Shown: piece by piece, positions 59,374 through 64,000 of the stretch
Layout of the letters: each line of letters begins with the position of its first letter
Numbering within the stretch: the first letter of the stretch is position 1
Assembly (NCBI GenBank): GCA_028697145.1
Contig: JAQVFR010000004.1
Location: forward strand, 65,390-129,389
Direction: 5' to 3'
DNA length: 64,000 nucleotides
Origin: Actinomycetota bacterium
Lineage (GTDB): Bacteria; Actinomycetota; Geothermincolia; Geothermincolales; RBG-13-55-18
The notes under the pieces: model-generated
Seen by the model: only the letters and a program-made list of their open reading frames with translations
Told to the model about the DNA's origin: nothing
Databases searched by the model: none
Made by a program: the position numbers and the translations under genes

Positions 59374-59474
59374 GGCGGGAAAAACAGGCACAAGGTCATG
59401 AAGGCCGAGGATCAAGCGGGCGCAAGGGAGCAGCGGAGGCTCGTGCGGCGCAACGATATCGGGAGGTAGATAGC

Positions 59475-60155
59475 ATGCACATCCCCGACGGCTTTCTGAA
59501 CAGCGGAGTGAGCATCGCCACCGGCGTGGTGGCGGCGGGCGCGGTAGGTTACGGGCTGTACAAGGCCCGGGAGGAGCTGGACGAGAAATCGGTACCCATG
59601 CTGGCCCTCTGCGCCGCCTTCGTCTTCGCCGCCCAGATGCTCAACTTCCCTGTGGCGGGCGGCACCAGCGGCCACTTCCTGGGGGGTATCCTGGCGGCGG
59701 TGTTGCTGGGACCATGGCTGGGCAGCCTGGTGATCGCCTTGGTCCTGCTGGTGCAGTGCCTGGGCTTCGCCGACGGCGGGCTCACGGCACTGGGTGCCAA
59801 CGTCTTCAACATGGCGGTCATCGGCACCATACTCTCTTATTACTTCTTCTACGGCATCAAGGCGCTCCTCCCCAAGAGCAGGACCGCCTTCCTCGCCGCA
59901 ACCGGCGCCGTCGCCTGGCTGTCGGTGATGCTGGCATCCGGCGCCGCCGCGGTCGAGCTTGCCGTTTCCGGCACGACCCCGCTCAGCGTGACCCTTCCGG
60001 CCATGCTGGGGGTGCACGCCATCATCGGTGTCGGTGAGGCGGTGATCACCGTCCTGGTGGTGGGCACCGTTCTCGCGGTGCGCCCGGATCTGGTGAAGAC
60101 CTATGGATATCAGCCCCCCGTGCCCAGGTTCGAGGAAGCGGAGGTGAACCAGTGA
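59475..60155 (+). CDS. cbiM: ECF-type cobalt/nickel transporter substrate-specific component
   Basis: MHIPDGFL; FPVAGGTSGHFLGG; start 59475 after GGGAGG. Confidence 0.93.
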   Translation: MHIPDGFLNSGVSIATGVVAAGAVGYGLYKAREELDEKSVPMLALCAAFVFAAQMLNFPVAGGTSGHFLGGILAAVLLGPWLGSLVIALVLLVQCLGFADGGLTALGANVFNMAVIGTILSYYFFYGIKALLPKSRTAFLAATGAVAWLSVMLASGAAAVELAVSGTTPLSVTLPAMLGVHAIIGVGEAVITVLVVGTVLAVRPDLVKTYGYQPPVPRFEEAEVNQ

Positions 60156-60553
60156 TGGAGGCGCGCAGGAAGAGCATTATCGTCTTCACCCTGGCCGGAC
60201 TGGCGGTGGCCGTGGCCCTGGCCCTGGTCATCTCCCCCTGGGCGTCCTCATCGCCGGACGGCCTGGAGAAGGTGGCCGAGGACAAGGGGTTCATCGAGAA
60301 AGCGGAGGAGACGGAGCCGGCGTGGGAAAGCTCTCCCATACCGGATTACGCCGTACCCGGTTTGACCACGGAGGTGGTCGACGAGGAGACGGGCGAGGTA
60401 GCCGAGGAGCCCACGAAACTCGCCACCGCGCTGGCCGGCCTCATCGGCACCGTGGGCATATTTCTCATCGCCTGGGGCCTGGCCCTGGTGCTCAAGAAGA
60501 AGAAAGGCGAGACCGAGGTGGCGGCCTCCGGAGGAGGCCCCGCACTCGAGTAG
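60152..60553 (+). CDS. CbiN-like PDGLE-domain transporter component
   Basis: SSPDGLEKVAEDKGF; two TM segments; ATGA overlap with cbiM. Confidence 0.85.
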   Translation: MMEARRKSIIVFTLAGLAVAVALALVISPWASSSPDGLEKVAEDKGFIEKAEETEPAWESSPIPDYAVPGLTTEVVDEETGEVAEEPTKLATALAGLIGTVGIFLIAWGLALVLKKKKGETEVAASGGGPALE

Positions 60554-60555
60554 AC

Positions 60556-61317
60556 ATGAAACACGCTTTCCTGGACGAGTACAGCGGCTTGCAGAGCCCC
60601 ATGCACCGACTCGACCCCCGGGCCAAGCTGGTGGGCTTGGTCGCCCTCGTCGTCATCTGCGTATCCACGCCCCCCGACCTTTACGCGGCCTTCGCCGCCT
60701 ACCTGGGCCTGGAATTGATCCTGGTGCTCATATCACGGCTTCCCTGGAAGCACGTGCTGGGGCGCATGCTCATCGTCCTTCCCTTTATCCTGGTGGTGGC
60801 GGTCTTCCTGCCTTTCTTCAATAAGGGCGGTGGCAGCTACAACCTGGGGCCGTTCACCGTCTCCGCCCACGGCCTGCTGGTGCTGTGGAACGTGGCGATC
60901 AAATCCACGGTGAGCGTGCTGGCGGTGATACTCCTCTCCTCCACCACCCCCTTCCCGGAACTGCTTAAAGGGCTGGAGAAGCTAAGGGTGCCGCGCCTCC
61001 TCACCACCATCATGAGCTTCATGTACCGTTATATATTCGTGCTCTCCGACGAGCTGCAGCGCATGCGCCGCGCCCGCGACTCGCGGGGATGGAGCGGGAA
61101 GTGGCTGTGGCAGGCCAAGGTGATAGGGCATATGATAGCGGCGCTCTTCCTGCGCTCCTACGAGCGGGGCGAGCGAGTGTACGCCGCCATGCTGGCGCGC
61201 GGCTACGACGGGGGCTTGCGCACTATCTACCTTTACGACTTCGGCGCGGTGGAGCTGGGCTTCGTGGCCCTGGTGACGCTTTTTCCCCTGGCGGCGCGGC
61301 TGCTGGCCGTGGGATGA
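60556..61317 (+). CDS. cbiQ: ECF transporter T component
   Basis: RLDPRAKLVGLVALV; MRRARDSRGW; ERGERVYAAMLARGYDG. Confidence 0.92.
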   Translation: MKHAFLDEYSGLQSPMHRLDPRAKLVGLVALVVICVSTPPDLYAAFAAYLGLELILVLISRLPWKHVLGRMLIVLPFILVVAVFLPFFNKGGGSYNLGPFTVSAHGLLVLWNVAIKSTVSVLAVILLSSTTPFPELLKGLEKLRVPRLLTTIMSFMYRYIFVLSDELQRMRRARDSRGWSGKWLWQAKVIGHMIAALFLRSYERGERVYAAMLARGYDGGLRTIYLYDFGAVELGFVALVTLFPLAARLLAVG

Positions 61318-61420
61318 GGTATCGCACCTGCGGCGAGAGCGGAATGCGGTATCTTTATTTGTGGTCGAATACAGCGACCGGCGGGGATCGGACCGAGCCG
61401 GGCGGATAAGGAGCGGGAAC

Positions 61421-62200
61421 ATGCATCACAGGCCCGCGGTGGAGATAAAGGGCCTCTACTACGCCTACCCCGACGGCACCGCCGCCCTGCGCGGTGTGGA
61501 CCTCACCATCGAGGAGGGCGAATCGGTGGGGATCGTGGGTCCCAACGGCGCAGGCAAGTCCACCTTGCTCCTGCACCTCAACGGCATCCTCACCGGCCAC
61601 GGCGAGGTGCGTATCTTCGGCCTGCCGGTGGAAAAGAGAAACCTGCGCGAGATAAGGCGCCGCGTGGGCCTGGTCTTCCAGGACCCGGACGACCAGCTCT
61701 TCTCCCCCACCGTCTTCGACGACGTGGCCTTCGGCCCCATCAACATGGGCCTCGGCAAGGCCGAGGTGGCGGCTGCGGTGTCCCGGGCGCTGGAGGAGGT
61801 GGGCATCGCGGGCATGGAGAAGCGTTCCGCTTACCACCTCAGCTACGGGCAGAAGAAGCGGGCGGCCATCGCCACCGTGCTCTCCATGAACCCCGACCTG
61901 CTGGTGCTGGACGAGCCCTCCAGTAACCTCGACCCACGAGCCCGTAACGAGTTCTCCGCTTTGCTGCAGGGCATGCGCATAACCAAGATCCTGGTCACCC
62001 ACGACCTCCCCTTCGTCTTCGAGAACTGCGACCGCGTGGTGATCATGAGCAGGGGCAAGATCGCCGCCGACGGGGATTCCTTCTCCATCCTCTCCGACGA
62101 GGCGCTGCTCTCCACCCACGGCCTGGAGCTGCCCTACGGCTTCTACCCCGTTTCCCGCCATACGGTCCCGAGACCAAGCGAGCGGGAAGTGGAGGAATGA
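61421..62200 (+). CDS. cbiO: Cobalt/nickel ECF transporter ATPase
   Basis: VGIVGPNGAGKSTLLLHLNGI; LSYGQKKRAAIATVLSMNPDLLVLDEPSSNLDP. Confidence 0.95.
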   Translation: MHHRPAVEIKGLYYAYPDGTAALRGVDLTIEEGESVGIVGPNGAGKSTLLLHLNGILTGHGEVRIFGLPVEKRNLREIRRRVGLVFQDPDDQLFSPTVFDDVAFGPINMGLGKAEVAAAVSRALEEVGIAGMEKRSAYHLSYGQKKRAAIATVLSMNPDLLVLDEPSSNLDPRARNEFSALLQGMRITKILVTHDLPFVFENCDRVVIMSRGKIAADGDSFSILSDEALLSTHGLELPYGFYPVSRHTVPRPSEREVEE

Positions 62201-62357
62201 ACGGGCCGTCTCGCTCCCGCTCGTGTTTCGCATTGACGGATATCCTGCAAACGCGCGGCCAACCTATATACTTAGCATAAGACCTTCGCACGTAAGCGTG
62301 GTTATAAAAGCATCGGGGCCGGACCCGGCCCCGGGATCGAGGAGAAGAGCGCCGGAT

Positions 62358-62897
62358 ATGGAAGCGAGCGGCTGCGCCGGGAATGCCGACCCCGCGAAGA
62401 GGGCGGGCAAGGCAGTCAAGTGGGCCTTCGTCATCGGGCTGGCGGTGGCGGCCGCGGTGATCGGCTTCCTCACCATCTTCCGCACCCATCCCGCGCAGAC
62501 CACGGTGCGGGAGGCCATGGCCGCCGTAGAGCAGGGCGACGCGGAAGCCCTCATGTCACACGTGGACCCGGAAGGAGACCTGGGCAGGTTGTGGACAGAG
62601 AACACGCAGGGGGCGCGCGACGCCATACTTGACGCGCTCGAGCGTTACCGGGTCGAGTTCTCGTCGCCCAGGTTCGCCACCCGGGCGGAGGGGAGCGCCG
62701 CTGAGGTAGCGCTCAAGGGCGGTCGAGTAACCGTGCACAGGCGCGGCGGCGAGGAATCCACGCTGGCGGTCTTCGATCTGGAGGAAGGCGACTTGGTGTT
62801 CTACGTGGAGAAGAGGGGGGAAGACTGGCTCATCCGGGGCCTCAACTACGACATCCTGGAGTTCCTCTCGGGTGACATGGGATTTCTTCCTTTGTGA
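62358..62897 (+). CDS. Single-TM hypothetical protein with NTF2-like extracytoplasmic domain
   Basis: TM WAFVIGLAVAAAVIGFLTIF; VREAMAAVEQGDAEALM. Confidence 0.65.
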   Translation: MEASGCAGNADPAKRAGKAVKWAFVIGLAVAAAVIGFLTIFRTHPAQTTVREAMAAVEQGDAEALMSHVDPEGDLGRLWTENTQGARDAILDALERYRVEFSSPRFATRAEGSAAEVALKGGRVTVHRRGGEESTLAVFDLEEGDLVFYVEKRGEDWLIRGLNYDILEFLSGDMGFLPL

Positions 62898-62913
62898 GGA
62901 ACGGGGGATTCGT

Positions 62914-63396
62914 ATGCGCGTACGGACAAGAGAAAGGCCGGCCGCCGGGACAGGATACGAGGCGGGTCATGGCGCGATCGCTTCCGCCAGGACATCGGTG
63001 CCGTTCGTTTTTCCCGTCCTCATCCTTTCGCTGCTCGTGCTGGCGGCGGTGTGCGGTTGTTCCTCCTCCACACCGCAGCGCGCCGTCAGCGATTTCATCT
63101 CGGCGCGCATCGCCGGAGACGACGCCCGGGCGGCGCTCTTAACCGTGGAGGAAGATCTAGGCGATTTCCTGGGAGGGGAGCCCTTCCTCCACGCCAGCGC
63201 TGTGTCCTTCGAGACCGAGCCACCACAAGCCGAGGGCGACCGTGCGGTGGTCACGGTGAGCTACTCATGGGACGGACAGAGCGTGGAAGTGCCCTACGTG
63301 GCGCGGAAAGTCGGCAACAAATGGAGGGTCGCTCTGTCTGAAACCCAGGAGATGTGGCTGCCGGGTCCCGGGGAGGCCGACGAAGACGCTGGTTGA
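62914..63396 (+). CDS. Putative lipoprotein (DUF4878-like)
   Basis: LSLLVLAAVCGCSSSTPQRAVSDFISARIAGDD. Confidence 0.65.
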   Translation: MRVRTRERPAAGTGYEAGHGAIASARTSVPFVFPVLILSLLVLAAVCGCSSSTPQRAVSDFISARIAGDDARAALLTVEEDLGDFLGGEPFLHASAVSFETEPPQAEGDRAVVTVSYSWDGQSVEVPYVARKVGNKWRVALSETQEMWLPGPGEADEDAG

Positions 63397-63537
63397 CCCC
63401 GTGGCCGGACCGCGAGGAAGAAGGCTCTCATCCACCCGCCTGAAGATCAATCCCCCGGACGTCCTCCCGCACGTCGCTGGCACGGGGATTCCTGCGGCCC
63501 TGCCATACTGGAAACGCCCGCCCTCCGGGCAGCGTTG

Positions 63538-64000
63538 CTATGCCTCCCCCGTTGCTTTACCGGAGGCTTTCCTTGCCTTTGACGCCGGCTTCGATCCCTT
63601 CTTCGCGGCGGGCCTGGAGGCCTTCTTCGCCGCCTTGCTCACGGCCGCCTTGGCGGACTTTTTCACCGCGGGCTTGGATGCCTTTTTCGCGGCAGGCTTC
63701 TTGGCCGGCTTCTTAGCGGCCCGAGGCCGCGCCGAAGCGGGCCGCGGCGCCTTCCCATCCGGGTGCAGCGCGACCTTGAGTACCTCCTCAATGTGCTTCA
63801 CGGGCACGAACTTGAGGTCCTTGCGGATGAAAGCCGGTATCTCCTCCAGGTATTTCTGGTTCTCCTCGGGGATGATGATCCTCTTCACGCCGGCGCGGTG
63901 GGCGGCGAGCACCTTTTCCTTGAGGCCCCCGATGGGCAGCACCTTCCCCCGCAGGGTTATCTCGCCGGTCATGCCCACTTCCTTGCGAACCTTGCGCCCG
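63538..64000 (-). CDS. lon: Lon protease, C-terminal part with Lys/Ala/Pro-rich tail (runs off window)
   Basis: [43 protein letters not shown] then [33 protein letters not shown]. Confidence 0.9.
   Translation of the reverse strand, partial: GRKVRKEVGMTGEITLRGKVLPIGGLKEKVLAAHRAGVKRIIIPEENQKYLEEIPAFIRKDLKFVPVKHIEEVLKVALHPDGKAPRPASARPRAAKKPAKKPAAKKASKPAVKKSAKAAVSKAAKKASRPAAKKGSKPASKARKASGKATGEA

Overview
High-GC bacterial chromosome window, probably from an anaerobic or facultative actinobacterial-type lineage (inferred from style only). From left to right it contains: a glycyl radical enzyme; an MCP; a sigma factor; a two-component system; an acyl-CoA synthetase; a minus-strand block of four tandem CrtI/phytoene-desaturase-like flavoproteins, two of them each preceded by a near-identical 61-aa membrane protein; a fused CrtI-ferredoxin reductase-[2Fe-2S] protein; an acyl-CoA catabolic set (FabK/NPD-like, ECH, two thiolase-fold/DUF35 pairs, TetR, ACAD); an alpha/beta hydrolase; exonuclease III; galT-galK; a B12-radical SAM protein; a lone CooS; ATP-type PEPCK; a second ACAD; an SDR; a second TetR; an ISLre2-like transposase; glycine-betaine methyltransferases with a metK remnant; a lower-GC island; tRNA-Arg(CCU); a cbiMNQO-type transporter; and the Lon C-terminus. 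The strongest candidates for unusual biology are: (1) the 52.0-58.9 kb island bounded by a 32-nt direct repeat, carrying an ECF sigma/anti-sigma pair whose ectodomain is duplicated almost perfectly (about 1165 bp) onto a different membrane anchor, plus a secreted-protein gene with a G10 tract between a TTGACA -35 and a -10-like hexamer; (2) the CrtI module array with its small proteins and repeat families; (3) the structured leader upstream of cbiM. Everything was read by eye plus the supplied ORF track; no searches were run.
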